Shown one piece after another: positions 52,244 to 61,272 of a DNA stretch of 64,000 nt (position 1 is its first letter; each line of letters begins with the position of its first letter). This stretch comes from Bradyrhizobium frederickii. GTDB taxonomy: Bacteria; Pseudomonadota; Alphaproteobacteria; Rhizobiales; Xanthobacteraceae. A program made the translations under genes and the position numbers. Location: contig NZ_SPQS01000011.1 of the NCBI RefSeq assembly GCF_004570865.1, positions 208,775 to 272,774 of the forward strand, written 5' to 3'. The notes beneath the pieces were generated by a model. That model had not been told where the DNA came from, made no database searches, and was given only the letters and a program-made list of their open reading frames with translations.

Positions 52244-52445
52244 TTGCTTTTGCGCCGTTAAGGTTCATGCAAAATGTCGCACAAGCCGTGCTGTGCAGTG
52301 TATCCACCGCGTTCAATTGCAGGCAGGCTTGTGCTAGTGTTGCGCGCAGCGCGGGTTATGGCATCGGGTTTGCTCCGCAGGCATCAGGCTTTTGGCCAGC
52401 ATTGATCTCAAGACGACAGATCGATCCATTTTCAGGAATTGCTAG

Positions 52446-54701
52446 ATGTTGCAGGTGAACAAGCCGACCTCGGAGATCAACCGTGATTTCGCCGAGGCCG
52501 ACGGCTCTCCGTCGCAGACGCTGACCTCCTATCTCGACATCATCCGCCGCCAATTCCCTACCATCATAGCGATCGTCTCCGCCTGCGTGATCCTGGCGCT
52601 GCTCTATCTCTTCACCGCCGCGCCGCTGTTCACCTCCACGGCCTCGATGGTGATCGACACCCGCAAGGTGCAGCTGTTCCAGCAGCAATCGATGCTGGGC
52701 GATGTAACGATCGATTCCGCGACGGTAGAAACCCAGGTCGAGATCCTGAAATCCGAGAACATCAGCCTCGCGGTGATCCGCGACCTGCACCTTACGGAAG
52801 ATCCGGAGTTCACCGGCAGCGGTGCTGGCCTGCTCGGGGCCATCATGAGCCCGGTCACGGGCCTGTTCTCCTCGGCCAGCGCACCATCGGAATTCGAGCT
52901 GAGGCGCAAGGCGCTGGAGCGATTCGCTGGCAACCGCACCATTAGGCGGCTTGGCCTCACCTATGTGATGGAGATCGGCTTCACCTCGCGTGATCCGCAA
53001 AAGGCCGAACGCATCGCGAACGCTGTCGCTGACGCCTACATCGTTGATCAGCTCGAGGCGAAATATCAGGCCACTCGTCGCGCCAGCGTCTGGCTTCAGG
53101 ACCGGATCAAGGAATTGCGGACGCAAGCCTCGGTCGCTCAGAAGGCGGTGGTGGATTTCAAGATCGCCAACAACATTGTCGATAGCGGCGGGCGACTGAT
53201 GAACGAGCAGCAACTCGCGGAGGTCAACAGTCAGTTGGTTATGGCGCATGCGGCGACGGCTGAGGCTAAGGCGCGTCTCGACCGCATGAATGACATCGTT
53301 AAGCAAGGAATCCCGGATGCTAACGTCGGCGACGCGCTAAAGAACGACACCATCGTCAAGCTGCGGGGGCAATACGTCGACATGGCATCCAAGGAATCCA
53401 TCTGGGCCATGAAATATGGCGCGGAGCACTTGGCTGCAGTCAATCTTCGCCGGCAGATGGCAGAAATCAAGAAAAACATCCAAGACGAGCTCAAGCGTAT
53501 CCAAGAATCCTACAAGAGTGACTACGACATTGCGCAGACTCGCGAGGATGCAATCAAGTCGAGTCTCGCCAGCGTCGTTTCGGAATCGCAGCTCACGAAC
53601 CAGGCGCAGATCCAGTTGCGCGAGCTCGAGAGCAACGCTCAGTCGTACCAGGCGATGTACGACAACTTCCTGCAGCGCTATATGGAATCAGTGCAGCAGC
53701 AATCCTTTCCTATAACGGAAGCACGTATCATCAGCGCGGCCACGCCGCCACTGGCGAAGAGCTCTCCAAAGTCCTCAATCATTCTTATTGCGGCGCTGGT
53801 GGCAGGCCTGCTGCTCGGCTTCGGCGCTGCGATAGCGCGCGAGATCACTGATAATGTGTTCCGAACCGCGCGGCAGGTGGAGGAAACTCTTGGCACGAAT
53901 TGCATTGCCATGCTTCCGTCGCTTCGCGAAGTCACGGCGCTCTCGATTGTCCCCCATAAGTTCGTTAAAAAGACGGACGAGCCGCAGTCTGACCTGTTAC
54001 GCTACGTCGTGGACAATCCCTTGTCCCGCTTCTCCGAAGCTATACGCTCCCTCAAGGTGGCAGTGGACTTTAACTCTATCGTGCGTGAGAACCGCATTCT
54101 GGCGGTGACCTCGACACTGCCGAATGAAGGCAAGAGCACTCTTTCTACAAATCTCGCGCAGCTTATGGCGCATGGGGGTGCCCGAGTAATCTTGATCGAT
54201 GCTGACCTTCGCAATCCGTCGCTGTCGCGTGAGTTGGTGCCGGAAGCGCAAGCGGGACTGGTCGATGTTGTAGCGCAGAGGGAGCAGCTCGAAAATGTCT
54301 TAGTGATCGACCCGGAAACCAAGCTCGCGATTCTACCAGCTGGCGCGACTTCGAAGCTGCTCCATACCAATGAAGTCTTAGGTTCTAAGCCAATGCGCGA
54401 GCTCATGGGCTTTCTGCGTTCGAAGTTTGATTATGTGGTACTCGACATGCCGCCAATGGCGCCTGTTGTCGACGCGCGCGTCACCTCGCCCTATGTCGAT
54501 GGTTATATTTACGTGGTCGAGTGGGGGAAGACGAACAAGAACGTCGTGCTCCATAACCTGCGAGGCGCACCAGAGGTCAAGAATAAGCTTCTCGGCGTGG
54601 TGTTGAACAAGGCTGATACCAAGCTGCTCGCTCGCTACGAGTCTTATCAAGGACGCTACTACTACGAGAAGTACTACGCCCGGTACGGGTATGGCGAGTA
54701 G
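52446..54701 (+). CDS. exoP: ExoP/Wzc-type chain-length regulator and tyrosine autokinase
   Basis: 751-residue inner-membrane co-polymerase controlling polysaccharide length and export. The N-terminal Wzz domain has a first helix at about 40-60 (IIAIVSACVILALLYLF). A long periplasmic coiled-coil part and a second helix (SIILIAALVAGLLLGFGAAI, near 440) follow. The cytoplasmic BY-kinase has Walker A in LPNEGKSTLSTNLA (K563), Walker A' in VILIDADLRNPSL and Walker B in YVVLDMPP. The C-terminus is a tyrosine cluster (YESYQGRYYYEKYYARYGYG), the autophosphorylation site. It works with the Wza-like exporter. Base composition becomes more AT-rich from about 53.1 kb. The next gene overlaps by 11 bases. 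Confidence 0.93.
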   Translation: MLQVNKPTSEINRDFAEADGSPSQTLTSYLDIIRRQFPTIIAIVSACVILALLYLFTAAPLFTSTASMVIDTRKVQLFQQQSMLGDVTIDSATVETQVEILKSENISLAVIRDLHLTEDPEFTGSGAGLLGAIMSPVTGLFSSASAPSEFELRRKALERFAGNRTIRRLGLTYVMEIGFTSRDPQKAERIANAVADAYIVDQLEAKYQATRRASVWLQDRIKELRTQASVAQKAVVDFKIANNIVDSGGRLMNEQQLAEVNSQLVMAHAATAEAKARLDRMNDIVKQGIPDANVGDALKNDTIVKLRGQYVDMASKESIWAMKYGAEHLAAVNLRRQMAEIKKNIQDELKRIQESYKSDYDIAQTREDAIKSSLASVVSESQLTNQAQIQLRELESNAQSYQAMYDNFLQRYMESVQQQSFPITEARIISAATPPLAKSSPKSSIILIAALVAGLLLGFGAAIAREITDNVFRTARQVEETLGTNCIAMLPSLREVTALSIVPHKFVKKTDEPQSDLLRYVVDNPLSRFSEAIRSLKVAVDFNSIVRENRILAVTSTLPNEGKSTLSTNLAQLMAHGGARVILIDADLRNPSLSRELVPEAQAGLVDVVAQREQLENVLVIDPETKLAILPAGATSKLLHTNEVLGSKPMRELMGFLRSKFDYVVLDMPPMAPVVDARVTSPYVDGYIYVVEWGKTNKNVVLHNLRGAPEVKNKLLGVVLNKADTKLLARYESYQGRYYYEKYYARYGYGE

Positions 54702-55458
54702 TGGTCGATACGTCACGCAAGTTGGCGTCCGCGGGGCCTTGCTGCTGCTCGGCTTTGCCGGTTCGCTTTGGTCGTTCTTCGCTTTCCCGTCCTTCTGGCG
54801 AGCAGTTCCTGCCCGCAGTGTGATTGAGTCCATCATCGCTGGGCAGCACTTCAAACCAGGAGTTCTAACAAGTGTATTGGTAAATATTGATCGCGAGGCG
54901 AGACAGACCCTGAATCACTCCGCTCTTGAACGCGCGGAAGCGCTTATCAAGCTTCGTATCGCGGAGAAGACAATGCAGCCAACAAGCCTGGAAGAATCTG
55001 ATGGAGAGCTGACGGCTGCCGAGCAGAAGGTGAAACTCTCGCTCTGCCTTAACCCTTCCGACGCTTATCTGTGGCTCATGCTCTATTGGGGTAGCAACCT
55101 TCGGAACGGTTTTGAGGAGAGGAGCCTGCGCTACCTCGACCAATCATATGAGTTGGCTGCGATGGAGGGCTGGATTGCACTACGGCGCAATAAGCTGGCT
55201 CTTGCTATTCTCGCACGATTGAATGAGCCACTGCAGGAAAAGGTAGTGTCGGAATTTGTGGCAATGGTCCGTAGCGGCTTCACGGACAGCGCTTCTGCCA
55301 ATCTAGCAACCGTCGGCTGGGCCCACAGGGACCGGTTGCTGGCAAGCCTTTCGCAGGTCGATATCAACTCGCGCGAGACATTTGCCAGAGCGCTTGCCTA
55401 CGACGGGGTCAGCGTGAGTGTGCCGGGCGTCGAAATCAGCGGATTATCGCGGCGATGA
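54691..55458 (+). CDS. Unknown envelope protein coupled to exoP
   Basis: 255-residue protein with one N-terminal membrane helix (GVRGALLLLGFAGSLWSFFAF) and a helical extracytoplasmic domain that may be TPR-like (RQTLNHSALERAEALIKLRI; LCLNPSDAYLWLMLYWGSNL; LDQSYELAAMEGWIALRRNKLALAIL). It overlaps the exoP stop by 11 bases and the next gene by 4, so it is part of one coupled operon. A scaffold for polymerisation or export is a reasonable guess; no family name can be given. Confidence 0.7.
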   Translation: MASSGRYVTQVGVRGALLLLGFAGSLWSFFAFPSFWRAVPARSVIESIIAGQHFKPGVLTSVLVNIDREARQTLNHSALERAEALIKLRIAEKTMQPTSLEESDGELTAAEQKVKLSLCLNPSDAYLWLMLYWGSNLRNGFEERSLRYLDQSYELAAMEGWIALRRNKLALAILARLNEPLQEKVVSEFVAMVRSGFTDSASANLATVGWAHRDRLLASLSQVDINSRETFARALAYDGVSVSVPGVEISGLSRR

Positions 55459-55862
55459 CTTTCAATCTCAGTTTGAGAATTGCAGCTTGTATCTTCATTG
55501 TTGCACTTATCATTACCACGGAAAAGCGTGATGTCTTTGCTCAGACAAGCAGCTCGACCACGCCCAGGTTGACGATGCAGGGCGCTGCCGATCCATCCAA
55601 CTCACCGACCGCTCGCGATGCACTCGGTCGGCCCTGTTTGGATGTCGAAGCTGCAGCGCGAGCGCATATTGTCAATTCGAACCTCATCGATCACGTCGTC
55701 AGTGTTAAGAACAACTGTTCCAGGATGATCAAGATCAAGGTCTGCTACACCAACTCAGAGCGGTGCACGGATGCAGCTATCGGCAGCTATGGTAGATCCG
55801 ACGTAATTTTGGGGACGATGACGGGAGTAAAGATCTTTCGATATTCGATTTTACAGAAATGA
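55455..55862 (+). CDS. Exported protein of unknown function, last gene of exoP operon
   Basis: 135-residue exported protein. The ATGA overlap with the previous stop shows coupling. The signal peptide is LSLRIAACIFIVALIITTEK, cut after about residue 30. The mature domain has four cysteines (GRPCLDVEAA, KNNCSRMIKIKVC, SERCTDA), suggesting two disulfides in a small beta-rich fold. Not recognised. It ends 16 bases before a convergent glycosyltransferase gene. Confidence 0.65.
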   Translation: MTFNLSLRIAACIFIVALIITTEKRDVFAQTSSSTTPRLTMQGAADPSNSPTARDALGRPCLDVEAAARAHIVNSNLIDHVVSVKNNCSRMIKIKVCYTNSERCTDAAIGSYGRSDVILGTMTGVKIFRYSILQK

Positions 55863-55878
55863 CTAGCTTGAAAAGCCT

Positions 55879-56925
55879 TTAAGCCGATTGAATGAATTTC
55901 TGAAGCCACCGCGGGCGGGAAAGCGGAGCAAACCTCCAAGAGACGAGATTACGAGCTATTGAACTGGGTAGGAGTGCAACCGAAATCAGCCAAAGAAACA
56001 TCCCGATCTGCCGGCCCGCGCTCAAACCTTGAGCCCTTGCGAGGGACCTCATTCCGTCGGCCAGACATCTAGCAACGCTATCTTCCGCGAGCGGGTGTTG
56101 ATCCCGGCCGAGTCGCAGTGAGGCTATTCGCATTGCCAAGTTGTAGAAGCCATACCTCCAGCGGCTCGGATTTAGGGGTACGCCATGCTCGAAAGCAACT
56201 TTCGTTGCATATTCGCAGCGCGCGAGATGTCTCGCAAGGTCACGTCTGATCCTTGAGAGATCGAGATGGGTTTGAGCGCCATCATTCGCCCCGTGAACCC
56301 GGTACGAAACGAGCGGCTTACTGATGCTTATGACATCACCAAGAAACGGAGCAGTAGAGAGGAAATAACTATCCACCGCTCTATCGAAGCCTGCGTTTAA
56401 GGGAAAGAGCTTTCTTAAGAATTCTCGAGAGAGCAGATTCCCTGAAGTGGGAGGAGTTGGGTAGCAATCCGTTTCTGACGCCCAACTACGGATCTGCTCT
56501 GGCGTAGCGCTCGCCAAGTATTTTGGGAAACAGTTTCCAACAGCGATCCCACCATTGTCTATGACTCTCATTTGGAACTGGATCATCGACCAACCCGGCG
56601 TCATGACCTTAATGCCTTCTTGGACGATTGAAGAATCCAGCAGATCATCCGAATCGAGAAATATAATCCAATCGCCGGAGCTGCACAGGAATCCTTCTTC
56701 GGCGGCCCGCGCCTGACCTCTATTGGGTCGAAGGAGCACCTTCACTCCATCTTCGGCAAATTGCTTTATGATTTCGGGAGAGTCGTCGGTCGAACCGTCG
56801 TCAACAACGATGACTTCTACGCGAGGCCAATCTATAGCAAGGGCGCTGCGAATTGCGCTCCCTACAAATTGAGCATAGTTGTAGTTGCAGATGATTACCG
56901 AAAGCTGCGCACTATCCTTTGACAT
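55879..56925 (-). CDS. Family 2 glycosyltransferase (paralogue A)
   Basis: 348-residue GT-A glycosyltransferase adding one sugar to the lipid-linked repeat unit at the cytoplasmic face. The N-terminal catalytic domain has SVIICNYNYAQFVGSAIRSAL, VIVVDDGSTDDSPEII and the nucleotide-sugar/metal motif FLDSDDLLD. The middle has TSGNLLSREFLRKLFPL and SYFLSTAPFLGDV. The C-terminal 60 residues are amphipathic (GMFLWLISVALLPSSIARNLVSW) and may bind the membrane. ATG 56925 has AGGA five bases upstream. It is clearly paralogous to the next gene (57007-58056). Sugar and acceptor are unknown. Confidence 0.9.
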   Translation of the reverse strand: MSKDSAQLSVIICNYNYAQFVGSAIRSALAIDWPRVEVIVVDDGSTDDSPEIIKQFAEDGVKVLLRPNRGQARAAEEGFLCSSGDWIIFLDSDDLLDSSIVQEGIKVMTPGWSMIQFQMRVIDNGGIAVGNCFPKYLASATPEQIRSWASETDCYPTPPTSGNLLSREFLRKLFPLNAGFDRAVDSYFLSTAPFLGDVISISKPLVSYRVHGANDGAQTHLDLSRIRRDLARHLARCEYATKVAFEHGVPLNPSRWRYGFYNLAMRIASLRLGRDQHPLAEDSVARCLADGMRSLARAQGLSAGRQIGMFLWLISVALLPSSIARNLVSWRFAPLSRPRWLQKFIQSA

Positions 56926-57006
56926 AGCATCCTGCCCGGCATCAGTAATTTTGACATGACCGTTGCGCTAGCCTCTTCTTGGTCGATGTTTCGCCGAAAG
57001 CCGGCG

Positions 57007-58056
57007 CTAAGCGGCTTGCATTAATCGACGCAGTAGGTCCGGTCTCGATGATGGGACAAACCGCCAAGAGACGATACGACGTGCAAGGGGTTCGGGAAAT
57101 GAGGCAACAGCAACAAGCCATATGAAAATTCCAATATGCCGAAATAGAGTTAATCCTTGTGGCGTAATTAACGCAAGAACTGCGTCCCTAAGGCACTTTG
57201 CAATCGTATCGTTCGGTATCGGATGACGTGATGGATCTAGTCGCAGAGACGTCAGCCTCATGGCCAAATTGTAGAACCCGTAACGCCATCGATCCGCTGC
57301 GAGTACTACCCCAAACTTTGCAGCCAATCTCGTCGCATAGTTGCACCGAGTGATGTGCCTTTGCAAATCGGTCGCAACCTTCTTCAAGCTGAGAGTTGTC
57401 GACTGAGCTCCCAAATTTCTGCCGTGGATTCTGTATGAGGCGAGCGGCTTACGTACTGTAAGCACGTCCCCCAAGATTGGTGCAGTAGAAAGAAAGTAGC
57501 TGTCTGTGGCGCGATCCATGCCTTTTTCTAATGGGAAAATTTTCTCCAAGAAGTCTCGCGCTAAGAAATTTCCTGAATTCGGAGGGGTGGGATAACTGTC
57601 AGTATGCGAAACCCAATAGCGAATAAGGTCAGGCGTCACGTCGCTCCGGTACTTTGGGAAAACAGTGCCTAAAGAGCGACCGGCTTCATCGATTGTCGAC
57701 ATTTGAAACTGGATCATCGACCAGCCAGGTTTCATCACTCCTACGGCTTCCCGGACGATTGCCGGATGTACTGTATCATCCGCATCGAGGAATAATATCC
57801 AAGCGCCATGGCTTTCGTTATACGCCCGCTCTGCAGAAGCCGTTTGGCCTTGCTTTGAGCCAAAGATAGCTCGCACTCCGAGCGGAACATACTTTTCAAT
57901 CACGCGTTGCGAGCTATCGGTGGAGCCATCGTCAATAACGATAACTTCTACATTCGGCCAATCAATCGCAAGGGCGCTAGCGATCGCCTCCCCTACAAAA
58001 TCCGCGTAGTTGTAGTTGCAGATGATGACTGTGACGAGCTCGGGTTCAATGTTCAT
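57007..58056 (-). CDS. Family 2 glycosyltransferase (paralogue B)
   Basis: 349-residue GT-A enzyme closely resembling its neighbour at 55879-56925 over the full length. It has TVIICNYNYADFVGEAIASAL, VIVIDDGSTDSSQRVI, FLDADDTVHPAIV, MKPGWSMIQFQMSTID, NSGNFLARDFLEKIFPL and SYFLSTAPILGDVL, and an amphipathic C-terminus (IGIFIWLVAVASFPEPLARR). A tandem duplication followed by divergence is likely, so the two may transfer different sugars or make successive linkages. Only 81 bases separate the two genes. It lies downstream of the flippase gene on the same strand. Confidence 0.9.
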   Translation of the reverse strand: MNIEPELVTVIICNYNYADFVGEAIASALAIDWPNVEVIVIDDGSTDSSQRVIEKYVPLGVRAIFGSKQGQTASAERAYNESHGAWILFLDADDTVHPAIVREAVGVMKPGWSMIQFQMSTIDEAGRSLGTVFPKYRSDVTPDLIRYWVSHTDSYPTPPNSGNFLARDFLEKIFPLEKGMDRATDSYFLSTAPILGDVLTVRKPLASYRIHGRNLGAQSTTLSLKKVATDLQRHITRCNYATRLAAKFGVVLAADRWRYGFYNLAMRLTSLRLDPSRHPIPNDTIAKCLRDAVLALITPQGLTLFRHIGIFIWLVAVASFPEPLARRIVSWRFVPSSRPDLLRRLMQAA

Positions 58057-58165
58057 TTAAGTCCGGCGCCCCGACGCAATACCGTAGACCGGGCGCTCCT
58101 GCACCTGACTTAGGGTTTGATAGTAATTCGAACTGATGGAGCTATTTCGGGCAGAACGCATGATA

Positions 58166-59608
58166 TCACTCGCCGCGTTTCATCAAAATCGTCCGAGCCA
58201 ATCGAAACGTCGATCGTCTCCCGAATACAGCTAATGATAGGAAATAGGCAAGCAGTCCCGCACAGAACAACAACAATAATGTAAGCATAGGCCCGCTCTC
58301 TGGCATCCGTGCGCGTGCCACCATGACGACGATAATCATCATACATGAAGCGATCGTCGATGGCGCCACATCACCGACAAATTGACCGAATGAGATGCCA
58401 AAGCGGCGATAAGCAAAGTATTGTAGAAGAAGAAAGTTTAACAGCTCGCTGCTGCACCAAGTTGCAAGGGCCCAAGGAATCGATGGCAGTCGAGTTAGGC
58501 TGATCGCCGCCGCCATATAGGTGAGTGTCAATAAGTTTGTCATACTTACAGTCGCTACCTGTCCGCCCACGCTCAAGAGCGACGTGCAGAATATTCTAGG
58601 GCACTGGGCAAAAACTAGCAGGCCCAACCAGAAGGCGGGTTCTGCAGCAGGGAGCCACTTGTTGCCAAATAGCGCTAAGATGAGTTCGGGTGCAACCAGT
58701 CCTATTCCGCAAAAGATCGGAAACAGGGCCAGACAACCTAACCCCAACGCCGTTCTGTAAGCCTCCAGAGTTCTTTGCGCGTCTTGCTGCAAGCGAGCCA
58801 TTGTTGGCAGCAGCACTTGGGAAACAGCCGTGGCTGAAATTGCCCAAACCGTATCGACGAGCCTGAACGCCAAATTCAAGAATCCTGCCTGCTCGACTCC
58901 AAGGAAGGTCCCGGCAAAAAAAATGAAGGCGCGCTTAGTAAGAAAGTTCGAAGCAAGCGCAATTACAGAACCAAAGCTGTACTCTAGTAGGTCGACGATC
59001 GGCGCCAGTCTAATCATAGGGCGCGGTCGCCACTCACTAAATGCAAGTAAGGTGAGAGTCCCGAGTACCGTCATCGATAAAAACTGGATGACCAAAGCCC
59101 ATATTCCAAGATCGAGAAAGGCCGCGAGGATGCCCAGGGCGGCACCCGCGAGGCGGCCAAACACGCTACGCAGCGCCAAAATCCTGAAACCGAATTTGCG
59201 AACCTGTCGGGCATTCAAGATGGCTGCAGGTGCCGAAAACAACAATGCAGAAGCCATGACCCGACCAACCGCTGCGATGCGCGAGTCATCGATTAGAAGT
59301 GTGCAGAATGGAAACACTGCATAAAGAAGAGCGAAAAAGAGGCAACCTAGGACAATCGATAAACTGAACGCGCTGTTGAAATGGTCGTCCGTGGCATTTA
59401 CCTGTCGCACCAATGCGTCATGGAAAAACATGTTTGTAAAAATGCCGACAACTTCAATAACTGCGAGCGCAATCGAATACACCCCGAAGTCACTAGGGCT
59501 GAGCAGCTTGGCGAAGATTATGAGTGATAAGAAAGAGACGATAGTAACGCTTCCATTCTCAAGCGCGCTCCATATGACTGAGCTAATAGCGGCCCGTCGA
59601 AGAGACAA
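58166..59608 (-). CDS. Wzx-type polysaccharide flippase (MOP superfamily)
   Basis: 480-residue inner-membrane protein with about 12-14 helices that turns the lipid-linked repeat unit to the periplasmic face. AGGAG six bases upstream supports the TTG start at 59608. The conserved N-terminus (SSVIWSALENGSVTIVSFLSLIIFAKLLSPSDFGVYSIAL) and FAGTFLGVEQAGFLNLAFRLVDTVW, QVLLPTMARLQQD are typical of polysaccharide_synt/RfbX transporters of exopolysaccharide loci. It is transcribed with the surrounding glycosyltransferase genes. The 276 bases beyond its start hold no supported gene. Confidence 0.9.
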   Translation of the reverse strand: MSLRRAAISSVIWSALENGSVTIVSFLSLIIFAKLLSPSDFGVYSIALAVIEVVGIFTNMFFHDALVRQVNATDDHFNSAFSLSIVLGCLFFALLYAVFPFCTLLIDDSRIAAVGRVMASALLFSAPAAILNARQVRKFGFRILALRSVFGRLAGAALGILAAFLDLGIWALVIQFLSMTVLGTLTLLAFSEWRPRPMIRLAPIVDLLEYSFGSVIALASNFLTKRAFIFFAGTFLGVEQAGFLNLAFRLVDTVWAISATAVSQVLLPTMARLQQDAQRTLEAYRTALGLGCLALFPIFCGIGLVAPELILALFGNKWLPAAEPAFWLGLLVFAQCPRIFCTSLLSVGGQVATVSMTNLLTLTYMAAAISLTRLPSIPWALATWCSSELLNFLLLQYFAYRRFGISFGQFVGDVAPSTIASCMMIIVVMVARARMPESGPMLTLLLLFCAGLLAYFLSLAVFGRRSTFRLARTILMKRGE

Positions 59609-59884
59609 TTAGAACTCCTATCGCAGTAATCTTCGTCATTTTCCAATGGGACGATAGCCGATCAACTAAAGGTTCGCATCCTCTTTTGCGAGATGTAAGC
59701 CACGGCTCTTTGGATCAAGGAAGCCCAATCGTAGAAGTTGTCCATGTTGCTGAAGGTGTAAAGACGCTGCGCAGTAGCCTTGGGTCGTTGGCCTTCGGAG
59801 CAGAAAATCGCCAGGTGACGCACTCCTCGATTCCATCTTTAGGTAAGCCTCAGCTGACTGCCAAATTGAAATCGCGGCTGTTTC

Positions 59885-61198
59885 TTAGGAGGCGGTATAC
59901 GTAGGTCGGCGTGGATCGGGTACGAGAATCTCTGGTTTGGCACTTGCTTTGGTCTTTCTGTCATTTCGAGGGAGCGAGACTAAAGTCAATATCCAGGTCA
60001 TGAAAACAAAGTCAGGCTTCAGGACGCTGCCGGCGCTCATCCAGGCATAAAATAGCGCCGCACAGACCGCCCTCTGGAGAGAGCTCGAATAGAGCCTGAG
60101 GATGAAAATCATCGAAAAAAATAGAAAGCCGACGACTCCGTACTCGTAAATGAGCTTGGCCCAAGTGGGGTCATTGATCTCATACTTCAGCTGTAGCACG
60201 GCAACGGTGCGAAGATAGGTGCCTGCGCCAGCTCCAAGCCAGGTTGATGCTCCATCATCGAGGTTGCGTTCCAGCATTTGGAAAGGTGCTACGAAACGTG
60301 CGTATCCACTCGATCCAGGAGTTTCAAACTCTGATGTGCGGTCCAACCAAAGGTTTAACACCGGGATCTCCGAGCCGTAAATGAGAACTACGAATACGAA
60401 GACCAGCCCCAGTACGAACAACGGCAGTTGACGAACACTCGTGGGAAGTAGAAAGCCAAATAGAACAATGAGCAATCCGGAGCCTGAAACCGAAGCGAGT
60501 AGGCCTGCTATTAGGATGCAAAGAACAAGCCGTCGCCTCCTAGAGAAGAACTCTAGCATCAGTGCAATGGCGGTCATTACTGACAAAGTGGACGATTCTC
60601 TAAGAAAGAATCCGTTGGCTTTGATAATGCCGCCGCCCTCTCGAACGAAAGCATAGTTGCCGGCACCGCGAATTGCTTCCGGCAGGACAAGGGCAATATT
60701 CGAAAAGTACGTTGTTCCTCTGAATAGATTAATCAGGACGAGCTGCACGTCTGCGATTACTGCGATGATACAGGCGACCAGGATGAATTTAGCTTGAATA
60801 GCCTTCCCGACCTGCTCGATCCCACTCCTTGGTTGTATGCTTAGGCAAAATGGCGCGTAGAGGACGAACAAAAGCGATAAAGAGGACCACGATGAGAGAC
60901 TGTTTGGCGAGAGCATTCGGTAGCAAGCAAGTATTGCTGCGAGAAGAAGTAAGAGAAAGGTCTTCGTGCTTAGGGTCGCAAATCCTGACAGCGGCAGATA
61001 GGCGGCGAAAAGCAAGTAACAAAAGAAATCGACCGATGCGGGAAACTCACCGATGTTGACCGCAATCTGCGAGCAGAACATAATAGACAGGATTGAGGCA
61101 TTAAGGGCAAAGCTACCAACAGCATCTAGTTGGACTTCACGCCCTTCAATCGAACGCCGACTAATCGAGGCAGGAGAGGCGGATTGGTTGTCTGTCAT
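59885..61198 (-). CDS. Wzy-type polysaccharide polymerase (O-antigen ligase-like)
   Basis: 437-residue protein with about 11 helices. A large periplasmic loop carries SSGYARFVAPFQMLERNLDDGASTWLGAGAGTYLRTVAVLQ, the GxGxGTY version of the Wzy_C/WaaL motif, followed by DPTWAKLIYEYGVVGFLFFSMIFIL. Position between a flippase and glycosyltransferases marks it as the block-specific polymerase. ATG 61198 is chosen; the frame extends to a TTG at 61276 that would overlap the next gene by 4 bases, so a coupled longer form is possible. Confidence 0.82.
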   Translation of the reverse strand: MTDNQSASPASISRRSIEGREVQLDAVGSFALNASILSIMFCSQIAVNIGEFPASVDFFCYLLFAAYLPLSGFATLSTKTFLLLLLAAILACYRMLSPNSLSSWSSLSLLFVLYAPFCLSIQPRSGIEQVGKAIQAKFILVACIIAVIADVQLVLINLFRGTTYFSNIALVLPEAIRGAGNYAFVREGGGIIKANGFFLRESSTLSVMTAIALMLEFFSRRRRLVLCILIAGLLASVSGSGLLIVLFGFLLPTSVRQLPLFVLGLVFVFVVLIYGSEIPVLNLWLDRTSEFETPGSSGYARFVAPFQMLERNLDDGASTWLGAGAGTYLRTVAVLQLKYEINDPTWAKLIYEYGVVGFLFFSMIFILRLYSSSLQRAVCAALFYAWMSAGSVLKPDFVFMTWILTLVSLPRNDRKTKASAKPEILVPDPRRPTYTAS

Positions 61199-61272
61199 TG
61201 TCAAAGGCAGATGCTGAGCTCGGTTGGAGAATACTATCGTCCGCAATGCTTCGTAGTGCGAGATTGGTCCTT

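Noticed and set aside
59686..59904. 72-residue plus-strand frame between flippase and polymerase genes
   Set aside because: No ribosome site and it overlaps the end of the opposite polymerase gene; it may be a gene remnant but I cannot match it to a family.
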